Positions 12,601-27,600 are shown, counted from the first letter of the stretch. The stretch is DNA of 64,000 bases from Opisthocomus hoazin (GCF_030867145.1 NC_134418.1:7312802-7376801), one strand, 5' to 3'. Numbers and translations are program-made. The notes: a model not told the origin generated them from the sequence alone.

Positions 12601-15600
12601 GTGGCTCGGCCACTGGCAGGAAATGAGCCAAAATTCAGATATCAGCTCTTGTGGCAGGTTTGAGAGTGAGAGGGGAGAGGTGAGATTTTAACAAAACAGT
12701 AGCTCTATGGACTCCACTGCCAAGCACATAAAATAAGCAAAATAAGATGTCTCAGTATACCAGCAAAAAAGCCCCCTCCATTTAAAATATTTTGAGAAGT
12801 AGAACAGGCTAATGAGAAACAGCAAAGTAAGTCTGCAGGAAGAGCATGGTGGGTGTGTGGAAACTTCTCTGTAATAGCCTGCAGAAAAGCTAAAGGCAAA
12901 ATGCTGCCAAATACAATATACATAGAGAAAACTTAACAAACCAATGATTCAGTAAAACGAAGAGGAAAATCCCAGTGCCACTTCCTGGCTCGCTCCACCA
13001 GGTGACTCTGCCCTACAAAGGACAGTTCAATTTTATTATTTTTAGATGATGTGTATTTCTACTGGTGATTCTTTGGGACGGCACTGAAGAAGTTATCCTC
13101 ATGTGCTGTTTGCTTCTTGCTGATGCAGAGCAGTGCTGTAGTCCAGGATGTATAGCCTGCCTGTGCTTAAGTTGATGTGCTACGGAGTTGAGAAGGAAGT
13201 TTGAACCCTTAAAGGGCTTCTCTTGTATGAAAAGCTTCAGGCTGAAAAGTTGGGAGATCACTGATCTAGCAGTTTTCTTGCACGTAGAAATTGCAAGCTG
13301 TCACAGTGACGATAGTTGTAAGCATCTGATGCCTTGTCTACTTACAGTCCCTAACAGTAAGGCGCTAATGAATTTATATGGCGTACAGGCACTGATATTT
13401 CCACTACTCTACATACAGAATTTCTGAAGTGATGTTGGTAAATCAGGTAAATTAGTGCATTGCCTTCCCAAGGTATCAATGCCAGTGCACTAGGGGACAG
13501 GCAGTGTTGCCTAACTGCTTCAGCAAGGAATGTGTCCAGTCTTGCCTTTGATCGTAGATGGTCAGGGTGAGTCCCTTCTCCATGCTGGGCCAGCACCAGA
13601 GCGTACTCTCCACTGGGCCCTCACCTGCACCCTGGTTTTGTGGGCAGCATACTGAAATCTGCAGCCCAGAAGGGAGCAGTGCTGTATTCTGGTCCAGCCC
13701 CAATTCAGAGCCCTCTGGCAGCGTTCAGGCTGCACTTCCACTTACGTACCGCTTTGTCAACTACAAGTCTAAATGAAAGTGGTGTGTGAATTGCTACTAT
13801 GTGCCTTACTTGTTTTGTTAAACAGAGCAATATTTACTGTTGTTTGCCATGTTTCTGATTTCACCTCAGTTAAAGCATTCATTGAATTTTTCCTGATTTA
13901 CGCTAGCAGAAATAATTTTAGAATTAGGCTCTATGTATTTATATCAGTATTTTTTTCAAGACTGTATGCTGTGAAGTATCTTTTAGACCTTGCTCCCCTC
14001 AACAAAATGTTAGAACCTAAATGTACCTTTTATCAGTAATGCTATTCATATTCTGAATGTCACTTAATGTAGTCAACAGAGAAGGAGAGATAGGTTCTGT
14101 ATTGATTGTATTTTTTGGCATTCTTAGTTTATGGCAGTGGTGTAGTATAAGGGCTACAGAGTTAGGAAAGAGGTATACTTACAGTCAACTTTTTGGTGGG
14201 ATATAGTTCTAATGAAAGGTGTTTTTTAATCCACCGATCCTTTACAAAGAACAGTTACGTTCTTTTCATCAAGGAATATCTATATTGCCTGATTGAGAAC
14301 TAGTCTCAAAAAAAAAGAAAAATACTGTGTTTATTTCTTCCTCAAGCTGCATGAAAAAAGCACTAGAATATTTCTTTGCATTTAACAATAACTTTTTATT
14401 ACTTTAAAATTTCAAATTTTCTCTGCTCTGGAAATTCTGTGTGTGACTGAGAACAGCTGGGTGAGTATCATCACAGATGATTAAAAGGCAGTTATTTTGA
14501 TGCAGACTATTTAATTGTGTTTCTGAAGCCAAGCACCTATTTGTCTTAGATCCTAGTGAAGAAAAGTACCTACTAGAAAGACGCCACGACATCCTGCTCC
14601 TTTAGATGTGGCCAAGGCTGCTCTGAGCTCAAACGACTGCATTGAAGAATCAGAGATGCTGGCTGTCAAAAATTTTAATGACTTTGTGTGTAGAACCACT
14701 CCAAAACGAAGAGCAAAGAGAGGGAAATGATGCTTTTAACAACTCATTTTTGTCCTCTCCAGGTTACTGGACCAGGCAATTTTTTCTTTTCCTGTTGTCC
14801 TAATGGGTTTCAAAGAGCTAGGGAGGAGAAAGGCTCAAAATGCACTGTGGCATTTAACTTTTATGTATATGTTATTTCTTTGCTTGTTTAACTAGGGACA
14901 GGGGGCCCTGTCTGAGAGACTAAGGAGCTTTAGCATGCAGGATCTCTCGACGATTCGTGGAGACAGCAGCAGCACTGTTCCTCCTTCGGTCACTGTACGA
15001 ACAAGTAGCAAACAGAGCCAGCCAAAAACATCCAGAAGTGCATCGGAAGGCACTGGCAGCTCAGGTAAGTGCCAGCCTTATTTTCAGTGTTGTGTTGTCT
15101 GGAATATCATGCAGCTGAATGAAGTCATGCAGTTGGCAGGAATATATAGAAACAAACATTGCAGACAGCACATACCAGAATTCACAGACACAGACACGCT
15201 GTTGAATCTCTTGGCACTTAAGAGAGAAAACAGTATCTTCATTTGCTGGTTACTATTCCTGGCAGGTACCAAGGACTGGACTTGAGCATGGAAGGCAGCC
15301 AGCACGGTTCTTGCAATTTGAACTGGAAAGTTAGGCTCTGGGCTGCAAGCTGAGGTGGGCTTTCAATGAGAGGGACTAATGGAAGTGCAAAAAGGGGAGA
15401 TAAGAATGCACAGTAGTGGGCAGTTATTATTATCACAGCCCCCATATGGTGATACAGCCTCTCTCTCTCATGTCACCTAAACATAAATGTGAGTTCTAAT
15501 GGATATCTGGTTTGAATTAGGCCCACTTGTGCTGCTTCTAGACGGTACAGTAGCTGTTACGACACTTCACAGTTGTAGTGCCAGAACTTTATCACTGATG

Positions 15601-18600
15601 AAGCCTACTGAGAAATAAAACCTATATAAAGCTCTCCTAGAAGCAGAGACCAAGATCTAATAGCTGTTTACGATATGAAGGACGTCTGCATAAGCACGGT
15701 TACGGAAATCAAGTCTCTCTGAAGGGCAATGGTTTGCTTTCAAATTCTGAAAGAACAAAGGGAGGAAGCATCATGGTGGGAATAAGATCCATTCCTGAGG
15801 ATTTAATTACAAAAATTTAGTTCAAGCTTGGTGAAGAAAATCTTTGTGAGCCCAGATCCAAAACATTAAAGTGGCGATAGCTTTGCAGATTACATCTCAA
15901 AAACTGAGACATGGAGGGTTATCCCAAGCAGGGGGTTCCAGATGGCTTCTGGGATTCCTGAACACCACCAAGGATCATGCAACTGCCGTGATGAGAAGCC
16001 ACAGAAAGTTGCAGGCGTGTTGCATTTGTTAGCTTGTGAAACATATGCTGAAAAGTTTGAAATTTAGCAGTTTCGGTCTGTGTGTGTTGAGATCTGTGCA
16101 AACATTCACTGTGTTTGAAGACTCTGTAGATTGCTACCCCTTCCTGTGTGCTTTAGTTTTGGAATGTGTTAGCAATGTCATGTCTTGTCCTTCCTAAAGA
16201 GTATCCTTCAAATCCTTTACAGATTCTCAGAATTATAGTTCACAGACTTCTCTGTTTATTTCTTTTTGACATAATCTATTGAATAAATTCTCTTTACAGG
16301 TAAAGTGAAATAGCTAGTGTTGGTGCACAGTGGTTTTATTCTGATGTTTATGTGAGGTCTTGTATACATTTCTCTTGCAGTAATCAATCTGAAAGTGAAG
16401 TGTTCACACACAGAATATAAAACTCTTACTCAAAAAAAAAATTCACATATCATTTAGACCAAAATAACAAATGGCACAAATAAAGCATAATTTAGTTGTC
16501 TTAATTCCGTGTTGTGTGGAGCAGCCTTTGTAGTTTTTTTCTTAAGGCAGCGAACTCAGCTCACCTGGCCACAACCCCCTCTGTCTTAACACGCGAAAAG
16601 TTTTTGATTTTGTTCTGGTTTCATATCAATACCGTACAAGGATCTCTCAAAATGAATCTCTGGAAAATTGAATTTTTCATAAACTTTTCAAACTAAGTCT
16701 AGTGTTTATCACAAATTTTTGCATCCGAGTAATTTGGGATGTTGTTTTTAATTCTTCTTTTAATGAAAGCCACACCAAGCTGCGAAATCTTCCAAGACCT
16801 TTCTCTGTCCCATCTCACGTAGTGATTTCTTTGAGGTCCCTGACCTAGGAGAATGCTTGCAGGCCCCTGCTCCACCCACAGGCAACACGGAGAGGCACCT
16901 CCCGAGGGTAATTTCACTTGCAGGTGGTGGCATCATGCTGTGTGGAAAACCACGGCTGCAGTTTTGCTCTGACTTTTAATCAGATTAAGTGATTAAGAGG
17001 CGGTCCTGGTCTCTCCAGTCCTTGTGCTGTTTTGTGTGGGCACAATTATACGTGTAGTCAGAATGCCTAGAGAGGCGAATTGATCAGTCATAACTATTGT
17101 GTGTGTGCGTGGAAGAGTGTGGTCTATCAGCCAGACTGTATCACACCCTGAGGCCTGTATTCGGGGTGAGATGACACTGTTCGAGGCACACCAAGCCCAG
17201 ACATGGTCCCAGCACTCCACCTTCCATATTTGTTTAGTTGGAATGTTGCACATAAGCAAGGGGCAGACAGAATTTGCTGCTGCCTGTTAGTATGCTATAT
17301 ATACATGTAATATGTACATAAATGAGGATGTGCGTGAGCAGTCACTACAGAACAGCTGACACACAGCTCTTTTTCCTGTCCCAAAGCCCTCAGATAACAC
17401 AGATGTCCATGTCAGCAGTCCCCACTGTCTCACAGAAACGTTAGACTTCTCTTTGTATTCCTGCTTTAGAGATAACGGGACTTGGTCTGACGTCAGAGGA
17501 AGTCAGCAAAAATACTCCCGATTGTCTGTTCGACATGAGGATGACTCAGCTGAAGACCTCACCTTTCTTGTAAAAGGTCTTTTGAACCAGCTGTTAGAAA
17601 GCCTGACAGCAGTAGCTGAGGTACACTAAACGACTTTAAGAACATCAGTGGAGAGCCTGTCTGGGCCTGCAAGCATTGTACCCTTGGTCTGAGTAGAAAC
17701 GCTGCTTTATGGAGACTTTCAGAGGAGGCTTGAAGGAACGGCTCCTATGTCTGCAGAAGAAGCAGTGCGGTGGTTAGGAGGCAAGACTGTGGGTTAGGAC
17801 ACATGAATTCACACCCCGCTTTGTTGCAAAGTACTGGTGTTACCTGGAGTGTACCTTTGTTCCTCAGGGTGTCTGTAAAACAGAACAAATTGTACTTCCC
17901 AGGCCCGGGTCCTGAAAGCCATATGCGGTAGAAGATGCTCGTGTATTTTAAGCTTAATACCTCAGAAGATTTCTAATGTGGCCTGAGAGGCTTTCTTATG
18001 TGGCTTGGAACCAGATGATCTTTAAGGTCCCTTCCAACCCTTACCATTCTATGATTTCCTGTACACCTGACTTCAGTGATTATAATGTGTAAAATACCTG
18101 TGGAAAAGTCTGGTCTGTGATGCCAGTTTTGCAAGAAGGCTTCTCTGTTTCTAGTAACAGTGCTCTGTCTTGCCACTGCACCAACTTGTTACAGTCCTCT
18201 GCAAGTGCAGCTTTCAAAGTCACTGCCTGAGTTTACAACTGATCAGTAACCGTGGCAGGGACAGGGACCTGAAGCGTTATTTTGACTGGATGTGTTGAGG
18301 AGTGCTGCCGCACGTGAGGTTTGCCCGAGGAAGGGGTCCACAACCAACCCTACAGGTGGAAAAGCCAAGCGCTGCAGTAGCAGTTATAACCCTTATCACT
18401 TTGGGACTGGCATCTCCATGCCTGGGAGTGCATGTGAGCATCACGCAGCCCTACAGAGGTCACAGCGTTTGGTGAAGGAGTTTATGCACAGACTGCCTAT
18501 GGGAGTGCTTTTGTAGCTTCCTTTATTTCTCATATGGCTGTCAGGGATGCACAAAGGCTGAAGAATGTGTTTTCTGTCTAGCACAGGCTCTTAATTTTCT

Positions 18601-21600
18601 CAACAGAAGAGACAGCCATATCAAAGAGAGGATAGTAGCCTTATGATAAGGAGATATGAAGTGCTACCCTCACAGCCTAGCTATGGTCACTCAAGCGCTC
18701 CATTAGTAAAGAGCTGTAGACTTGGGAAGAAATCCTGAAAATGGCGTAGCCGTGTTCCTAAGGCAGCAAACCCACCCTGGAAAAAACGGAGTTTACTTTC
18801 TCATGCTGTGAGGTTTTCACTGCAAAACCTGCTGGCGTGTGGGGAGCTGCCCTGCTGCTCTTGGTCTCAGTTTGTGGCAGTTCCTGAGCTGTGAATCAAT
18901 GACTGGTGGGAGCGTGTCCTGGGGAAGTACTGTTGTTGCTTACCCTCTTGTTATACACTGCCCTCCACAACTGCTGCCAGCTGTTGCCAGTGACAGGTGA
19001 CAGACCTGACCAGACCTTTCATCTCATCTGGCACTGCTGTTCTGAATTTCTGGAGTGTTCACTTCAATATTCACATCCCCGTATTTTTTTCCTGTTGGTT
19101 AAATCAGCTTAAGGAGACTTTTGGGACCTACATTAAATCAGTGTTTGATCCACATTAAAAATACTTTATTACTGGTTTTGGGGGATTATTTTTGCCTTAG
19201 ACCAGTTTACTGATCCACCTTACGGGGAACCTCCAAAATAACTTTTTTGGGAGACCTTAGGTGAAGTATGCTGATCTGAGATTAAGTGGCCAGGAACTAG
19301 AAGCTCCTCAAGCAGTTTTGCTGCTGAACAAATGGGGCATGGAAGCACACCCCCTCAGTAAGGCAGAGACAAGAGCTGGCTCTCGAGGTTGAGTTTACTG
19401 GAGTTTAGATGCGTCCCATTCCCTGAGCAGTGGAAACACAGCCAGATCTGGTGTGGAACTTCGTGTTGCTCAGTTCCAGTCCCGTTGTGTGAGTAGAGCA
19501 GGTATGATATCTGAAAGTGATTTGGAAAGACAAGGGGGTGGAGAGAGGTCTGTTGTCTTCCCTGCACAGATGAGACTGCTGAAACTCAGATTTGTTGCTG
19601 TGAGCCCCCTTGAGTCCCCCTGTGAGCACCAGGAGTGGTTCAGGGTCTGGTTTCACATCTCTTGGGCATTCTTCCAAGCCCACTGAACCCCGTAGAAGAC
19701 ACCAGTGGGCTTTGGCTGTGGCCAAAGTGGGACAACCCGTGGGCTCTGGTGCAGGGCCACGCTGCACTTGGGCTACGTTGAATAACCACTCAGCTTGTTT
19801 CATTTCCATTGCAGTTATTTTTATAACGTGACTGGTGCTGGTTAGATGGAGTTGTGACTCTCTGAATCCCCTCTTGACACAAAACACTGTGTGAACAGCT
19901 TGGCAGTTCACTGGTAGTGACCACGAGCAGACACAGCAAAGGTTTATTTTTGCCTGCTGAAGACCATCTTATGAAGCTGAGAAACAGAATATGCAAGCGT
20001 TGCCTTTCGGAGAAGGGAAATTAACCCTGCTTTTCCTCTACCTTTTGCCGCTTTTTTTTCCCCCCCCTCTACCTTTTCCTGTCTTTGCTGTCTTTCAGTG
20101 GTGCCTGCTATACGCTGAGCAGTCCTGCTCACGCGGACAGCCGTCCACACACGCAGGACTGCTCAGTGTCTAGTGGGCTCCAGGTGCTCCAGGTGTATTC
20201 ACACCTGTCCCACAGAAAGACCCTTCTCCTCCTCCTCACACCCCGTCACAAGCCACAGGCAGACGACACGAAGGGGCAAAGGCTGCTTTTGCCATGCTTT
20301 GTGTGTGGCTGCTGACCCCACACGCAGCGCATTACGTGAGGCATCGCAGCTGCTCCTGTGAAGCACGTGCACTCCTTGCTTTGACACACACCGTGGAAAC
20401 ACAGTGATTGCCCATCCTCCAGGTAGCAGGCCCGCCACCTGTCCTCTTTATCTGATCTTTTGGTTTGCTCTTAGTTCAGTGTTTCTCAGTTCAGTGTCCT
20501 GGCACCCTGTGATGTTTTAGCTTCATTGCATGTTCCAACCTGTGCTCCTTCCACAGGCAGAACCACCCTTTCCTTTGGGAACTGTAAATGTTGTGTGGCT
20601 ACTCATTGTTATGGAAAACTGGAAGCTCCAGAACAACATTTCCAAATATTTTTCAAGGCAACCCTGTCGTTCTGGCACATGTCCAGTAAAAATCCACATA
20701 CAGACATGTCTTTATTAACAGTGGGGGGCTTTTGCACTTCTTAACCTTACAGTGTTGCCTTAAAAGCATCCTGGACAGTGGCTGGTGAGTGACACGTGTG
20801 ACTAGAGTGGGATATTGGCCACTGTATCACATAGCTCAATCCCACAGCTGATGCAAACTTGTCTCTCAGTTGCTGATGTCAGTGGAAACCTGCAGAGTGG
20901 GCTGGGCACTGGAGGCCAGCCCTGCTTTTGGGTGAGTCAGTGGGACATACCTCAGCAGCAGGAGGTTTGCGTTGCATCACGGGATGGTCAGTGTCCAGAG
21001 CTGACGCTGTCTGGGCCAGAGGGTACGTAAGACGGAGCCACCCTCTGTGTTGCCCAGACCGAGTGCCCTTTCTGCTTAAGCTTACCCCAGGCAGAGATCA
21101 TCCTCAGCTGGAATGATTTCAAAGCAGAAATGCGCAGTGTGCTCTCTGATACCCTCCACTCCTCTGTGCAGGAGAGTCAATGCTGTTTCCTGGTTTTGCA
21201 CTGAAGTGCTGAAGGCTTTGCAGGAGAGAACAGAAGTGGGGGAATATCAGCATTCAGGGTATGTCTGGATAGGTCAGTCCTCACCAACCAGAAAAACTGC
21301 AGAAAGGTGTGTGAGAACAACGCACTAGGTATGTGTTGTACAAGCTCTCCGAGAATAAACCTTCATAAATATGTGATCAGCTACCTTCTGTGTAAAATCA
21401 GAGGCTAAACCCACAGCAGATCTCCTGAGGTTGGTTGAGACTCATCTGTTTTATGCAAAGGCCGTAGTTTCATGGCAGCATCCAGACAGTGTGTGCCAGC
21501 ACTCCTGTTGAAAGGGTATGACCCAGCTGCTGGCTTGTGCCCCGTACCATCCTTTCCCTTGCACATGTTTAAATCTTATTTCTATATGCTGACCCCAACC

Positions 21601-24600
21601 AGGGAGCTGGTCCAAGTTAAATGCTGTTCCTTGCTTCCATGTTGCTCTTGACCATCAGCACAGACATCAGCAAAAGGGTGAGGAGGGTGGAGGCCGGAGA
21701 ACGAGGGGCAATGAATGGGACATCTGCTTTCAGCAGCAGCGCTGGTTTATGCTGGTTTAAAATGACTGTGAAACTATGGAAGAACTTTCAGTGTTTACAG
21801 TGCAGGATAATCATGACCAAAGAAATCACACAGAGCTCAAACCTTTTTTTTCTCCAAAAGATTTTTTTATCTGGAGTCATTGATGCTACTGTGAGGTTTA
21901 AATTTGAAGGCTCAAATGGGAAATTATTTCTAGGCTGTTTCCTGGAACACAAGCTATCCACAAGATGAAAGTGTAAAGGTCATGATTTTATGAACAGCTG
22001 GGAATCACCTGCATTTGCACTGAAGGGTGCAATGCAATTCCCTTGCTTGCTTTTCATTCTTACAGCAGTTTCACCAAAATGTAATTCCTGCAGGACTCCT
22101 CAGCACGTTCCTGATTTAGGAAGGTCAGGGATCTGTGGATATTTTTCCTGCAGAAGCTGCGTGAATGGCTGCACCAGTGCTTGTAGAAGTCTAAATCTAC
22201 TGAAAAAAATCCAGGCCTGTAGCAATACAAGTCCCAGTATTGCACCCTGTGTTTATTATCATACAGCCTTTTGCTCTGTGTTACCCATTGCTTAGCCACG
22301 CTCCCAGGCCCCTCTGTCAGGAGTTATTTCTGTTTACTGATCTGAGAACAGAGCCAGGGAGCTGTACGTAATCCCAGCCCTAACACCCGTTAGGCACAGA
22401 GCCTGGGCTGAGGCACGTTCCTGAGTCTGTGCTCTGTGCTGGTGAATGGAGACGATCGTCTCTTAACGCACATGGGGGCCGTGAAGTCCACCTCAGGATA
22501 ATACCAAGTGTCTTCTGAGAGACAGCTTAGCCTGATGAGTTCCTAACGCTCAGCTCCTCTTTCAGTGTGCACGTGTTGCTCAGTGTGCCGACTCCTCCGA
22601 GGTGAGTGCTGGATTTCCTGCGACCCCGTACCCACACATCCCTCTCGGGCATGGCTGCGTTCCCCAGCCTGGCTTGCTCCTGCCGCTCTTACTCACTGGG
22701 TTTCCTAACACCAGGGGAACAAGTCTGGGGAAGGCCAGGCTGTGAGCGGGTTTGTGAGCTGTGTGTGTGCTGATGGCAAGTGTTGTGGTGCTCCTCACCT
22801 TACTGACCTGTTTTACTCAAGGCTGGGGAGCGCTTCTCTGGAGAAAAATCTCAGTCCTTTCTGCTCTAGAGGATGTAGCACTGTTCTTGCTGCACTGGTG
22901 CAACTCTGCCCTGTGTCCCCCAGCACTAGTGTAAAACCACAGGGAAACCAGCAAGAGCAAACCTTCCTCAGTCCCAGCGCTGGTTCGCCCGGTTCCCTAA
23001 GGATTGGCACGTGTTTCTCTGTTGGTGGAGAGGACGCTTGTGTTTGGGATGAGCGGGCTAAACTACAAAGCCCAGTAGCAGACCCTGGCACGATGAAATA
23101 GGGTTGAACAGACTCTCCCTGCTTCAGTCTGTGCTAGACCCTGTTTTAAAAAATGTCCCACTGTCCTCAGTGTTGCTTGTGTTTACAAACTTAGGAGTGT
23201 AGTGCACGGTCTAGCTGCCGGTGGGCTTTTCAATGCTGCGCCAGTTAGTTTGGTTGCTAAGAGCTGAGCCGTATCACTTCTGCATTTTGTCCCGGTGGCA
23301 GATGAAAGGAGGGGGAAGCCTGGGGAGGCCTCCGATTTGGGCATGCCAGAGGAGGAGGCTGCCAAGCAGCACGTCTAGGGAGAAAGCAGAAATCCAGCCT
23401 GGCAGCATCTCATGTTGGTGGAAGTAAAAGACCTTTGTAACTCCTTTACTTCTCCTCTTCTGTGCTTTTTGTTTATTTTGCACACTGCAATCAGCCTGGG
23501 AACAGCAGCAGAGGGACTGAAGGATAACGGTGCTGCCACCGTGCTGCAGCCATCGCTGAAGGCTCGTGTCACCTCCAGAGTAGTAGTGTGTGCCGTCCCG
23601 CTGCCTTGCACCTGAGGTGCCGTGCAGCATTACTGCCTGGAGGGTGGTGACCTGATTTTGTGGATTTGACTTCAGTGTTACTTACAGAAAGAATCACTGA
23701 ATCCTTAAGTGCTGAATAGTCATGAGTTAGTCTTAGAAAAGTCATTTAATGATGGCAAAACAGTAATCAGTCCAATATGTTTACAAATTGGGCCCAAAGT
23801 CACACTGATCTTGTTCAAATTCCGTGCCCTGTCTTTCAGATTGGCTTGTTTTACTATTCTCCACCCCCACCCCCGACATAATCCAGTCCCTTGGACCATG
23901 TCAATAGGGATATGCTGAGGCTCTATCTCACAGAGGGTTCATTCTGTCTCCACAGGCTGCCCCTTCTCTGTCTCCAAGGCAATAGCTGCATTAATGCACT
24001 CTCAGACAACGGCCTGCCATTTAAAATGCTCCTTTGTAAGTGCAGCTTTGGTAGCTTAGAGAGCTGACTGTGTAATGCGAGCACGTTTTCTCAACGCCAG
24101 AAAGAGCAGGGAGAAGAAAGACGCTAAGTTTGTTTAGCTAGGACTAAGTTGTCCTGCACTATCGACACTCATCTTCCCTTGGTGCAAATTTTTGTGTCGC
24201 CAGTTTCAGAGTACAATTGTTAACAGTACTCATTTCCAAAGAGTTTATAATCTAAATGGGCCTATAGTCAAGCCTTACCTCAAGCATTAAAGGCTGATTT
24301 ACAGCCGTGATGCAGCCTTTTTGGCAGGAGCAGCTGCCTTAATGCTCTTGCAGGTGAAACTCAACCGTTTCTCTTGCTGGCTGACTCATAGAAACCCCCA
24401 CAGCTCTTAGGAGAGCACAGGCTGGCGGGAGCATAAAGTCTGCCCATCCTGCTCCCTGGATGATATCCTGGGAGAAGGTTTCGTGAGGATGTGGCCAGCT
24501 GTTTGCTTTGCAGAGGAGCTCTTTCCTGCCCAGCTGCCTCACTCCAGCCGGCCTCGTGGTCTGCGCATGACACAAGCAAACGCTTGATCACACAATTCAG

Positions 24601-27600
24601 GACGTTCATCCTCCTTTGCTCTGGGCAGCATCACTAAATGCAAGCGTGTTCCGCTATATATACTCCAGCATGTCTTCTTGACAGCTTCTGCGCCAGCTCT
24701 TGCCCTTGTTCAGAGACAGGCCTTTGCTGGCAAAACTCTTCCCAGACCTTCACAAATGTTTCTGATTTATCTCTGCTATGTTCCTGACCTGTGGAAAGTC
24801 AGGCAGCAGCATTAAAGAACAACGGTACAATTATGTAAGAGTTCTTTTTGCCCTTCAGGAAGGACAGAGTGAAAATCTCCAGGGATATCTGTTTGTCTTT
24901 TGGCAGTGGCTGGTAAATGCCTAAATGCTGGTCAGTATTAAACAGGCTTGCTTGGAACTGGCATTTAAGAAGTAACAAATATTATGTTCAGTGGTAGTCT
25001 CTCAACTAATGTCTCTTGGGTGCTGTTGCAAAGACTTGTGGCATGGCTGAGAGGGAGAAACAATCCTTTTGGAGAATCAATATATCTAGCAGTTATTGGA
25101 GAATCAGCTGTAGGTCAGGAGAACTGTTGCGGCTGCATGTATGTGAGGGGCATTTAATACTAAAAGGCTGATCAGGAGCCTTGGGCAGTGTAAGAGAAGT
25201 GCAAGGACATGAGTGATGAATGGGACTGTCTTTTGAGCGTGCACCACAGGTTGTGCTCCATAACGGCGACTGGTACAGTAACGTACACCTTAAAAACTAC
25301 GGCTCGGCAGTGCCTGATGGTCAGCCTAGCCAGCACCTTCAGTCACCACGCACAAGGTGCTGCAGCATAAAGCCAGCCCCCGGAGTTTTTCCAATAAAAT
25401 AATGTTGGATCTCTTCCTGCATGTGGTTGTCACCCTGAAGACAAGGTGACAGATCACACACAATCACACGCAGCTCAGGGAGGAGCTTAATGGGACATTC
25501 ATTTAATTGTGTTTTAAACAAATCACCTTCTTGGTATATTAGGTGTATCCAACCCCATCTTTGTGGTGTGCTACAAATTGCACATGAGATTATTACAGGG
25601 AAAAGTACTCTTAAAAAACTAATCTATATTACATCAAGGGGGCTGTTCATGTATCTCTGAACTAATTCAATTGAATGGTGGAGGTGGTTTCATTTTTCTT
25701 CTTAGACAGTTTTGCTTCCAGCTCTTGTGCTGGAGGTTTTGGGGTTTTTTGTTTAACCTTTCTCTCGTTGAGCTTGAGGAACAAAGGACAACTTTCTGTT
25801 GCTCTAGGTATTTTGTTCCTTAAAACTTCCCTTTGCTAAATGTGAAATCAAATTTTTACAGGGATGATTTTCATCGCTTTGCAGTGCTGCATCTGAACGG
25901 CAATTTGGGAGTTTCTTTGGGTATTTAAAAATACTTTCATACTTATTTTGATTATTTCAGGGAAGGAAAAATTTTCATAGAAAATCAGTGGGTTCTTTAA
26001 GTACCTTTGCATTTTAGCAACAGAAAGTTAAAACATTCATTGTTATTTAATAAACTCCAGTTGAACCATGGATATTATGAAAGTAAAGATGAAGATTGCT
26101 GTGCTCTGAAACAATGTTCCTTCCCCCTCTGCACTTGAATGTTTTCCCCTAACAGTTTATTCTTTCCTTTTCTCTCTGTAAATATTATGGGACTCTGATG
26201 TAAGTGTTACAGATTGCATGAGTTTTCTCCTGAGGTGTTTGGAATAGACTAGCGTTTAACAACTTAATCATTTGTGGGATGTGTTTTCATTAACGGATGA
26301 CTTTGTTGATGTGATTAGACTTGTTTGCTTTGGTTGCACTTGACTTCAGCTTTGGAACGGGTGTCTGCCTCTGCTTTGTGGCTCCCGGGCAGTGTGTGCT
26401 GGTGGAGTTGGCTGCTCCTAACTTCTTGGTTTGGCAATGAAAACTGTTGGGGAAGTACATGACTTGGGTCAAAGTCGTTTGGAAATGATGGCAAATTTAT
26501 CTTTGTTGCAGGGAAAAGAAGCTGATCGCCATCGTATAATAAATATCTGTTCTCTTGCTCTTACTAAGTGGTGTGCAAACCTCTTTGTATGAGTTATCTG
26601 TTGGAGAGCTTAGCTTTGGAGTGACTTTATCTTCCCTTACAGTAATATAATACCTTCCTCCTGGCTTGTGTAATCTGTGACTGGTTTTCCCCATTGCTCC
26701 CAAGGAATGACAGTGATGGGAGGAAGAACTGTTGTGTCCAGCGAAATAGGGGAGGTCCAGCTTCTCTCAGAAGGACTGGGGTGCCTGATTCCCACTGTAA
26801 CTGTATCTAAGTGTCCAGATTTTTCAGAGGATCTAGGTCAAAGTCGTTTGCTCATCTGTAGTTAGAGTGGGCCAGGTCCTGACCTCTGTTGTGCCATGAA
26901 AATCCATAGGACTTACTCCGGATTTACACGGGAGCACAGACCAGAGCTTGAATCAAAGCAACTGCTGAAAAAACAGCCTGCTGCTGAATCTCATCTGTTG
27001 CTGTAGCAAGAGTTTTGCAAGTGAGGTTTTTCAGCCCTTGTAGAATCATGGAGATTAAAGATGACGACAGTCTGGCCCTACATCCCCTTGTCCATGCTGG
27101 GTTGTTCCCTGTGGTGCATTTAATAGTTTAGATCCCAACCCTGTCTAACTTGCAATATGCCCAGCTTCAGGGCTTCCCACGCAATGTGTTGGTTGTATCG
27201 GTTCCCCTTGAAGGAATTAGGACAGGATGATAGGAACTGGAATTAAGGGGTCCCTTTCCTTAGACTATTTATGGCCAGATTCTGTCTTGCCTTTCTGAAG
27301 AGAAGTGTAATCTGGTGTGGATACTGACAAGACATTTGCAAGAGGCAGCAGCAGCTTTCACCCTGGCACACCAGCCAGTTTCTCACTTCTGCAGCAATTC
27401 TGCCCCTCCATGCAAAGGTGTGGAGCCACAAACGCAAGGAGTGGAGAGACCCGAAACAGCCCGCTCTGAGATGAGGACTGAGAGTCTCCCAAAGACGAGA
27501 GAGCCAGGGGAGAGGCCTGGTGTGTGGTCTGTGCTTTTATACAGCCACCTCCCGGCGGTGACGCGGTCCCAGGGGCTGTCAGCTGCTTCCCTGGAGCCGC

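Larger units (their letters stand above)
665..14895 (+). other. REEP1: REEP1 intron 5 (14.2 kb)
   Basis: Intron from donor gtaaaa to acceptor 'gtttaactag'. It holds two MIR-like SINE fossils (about 2893-2968 and 8900-8994), a short ATTG repeat near 2791, a possible ancient DNA element (6166-6288) and one reverse CR1 (11058-11419). The 9.0-9.3 kb stretch is AT-rich. Open frames of up to 243 codons (for example 5141-5872) have no recognisable protein similarity or gene-like splice context. I see no coding exon or RNA gene in the rest. Confidence 0.85.

Noticed and set aside
20048-20110. Acceptor-like pyrimidine tract as a possible REEP1 alternative exon
   Set aside because: The REEP1 frame after it stops within seven codons, and there is no clear downstream donor tied to coding sequence.
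22525-22540. Sequence 'gagacagcttag' as an alternative REEP1 end (…Glu-Thr-Ala-stop)
   Set aside because: Poor polypyrimidine tract and loss of the Gly; much weaker than 33709.
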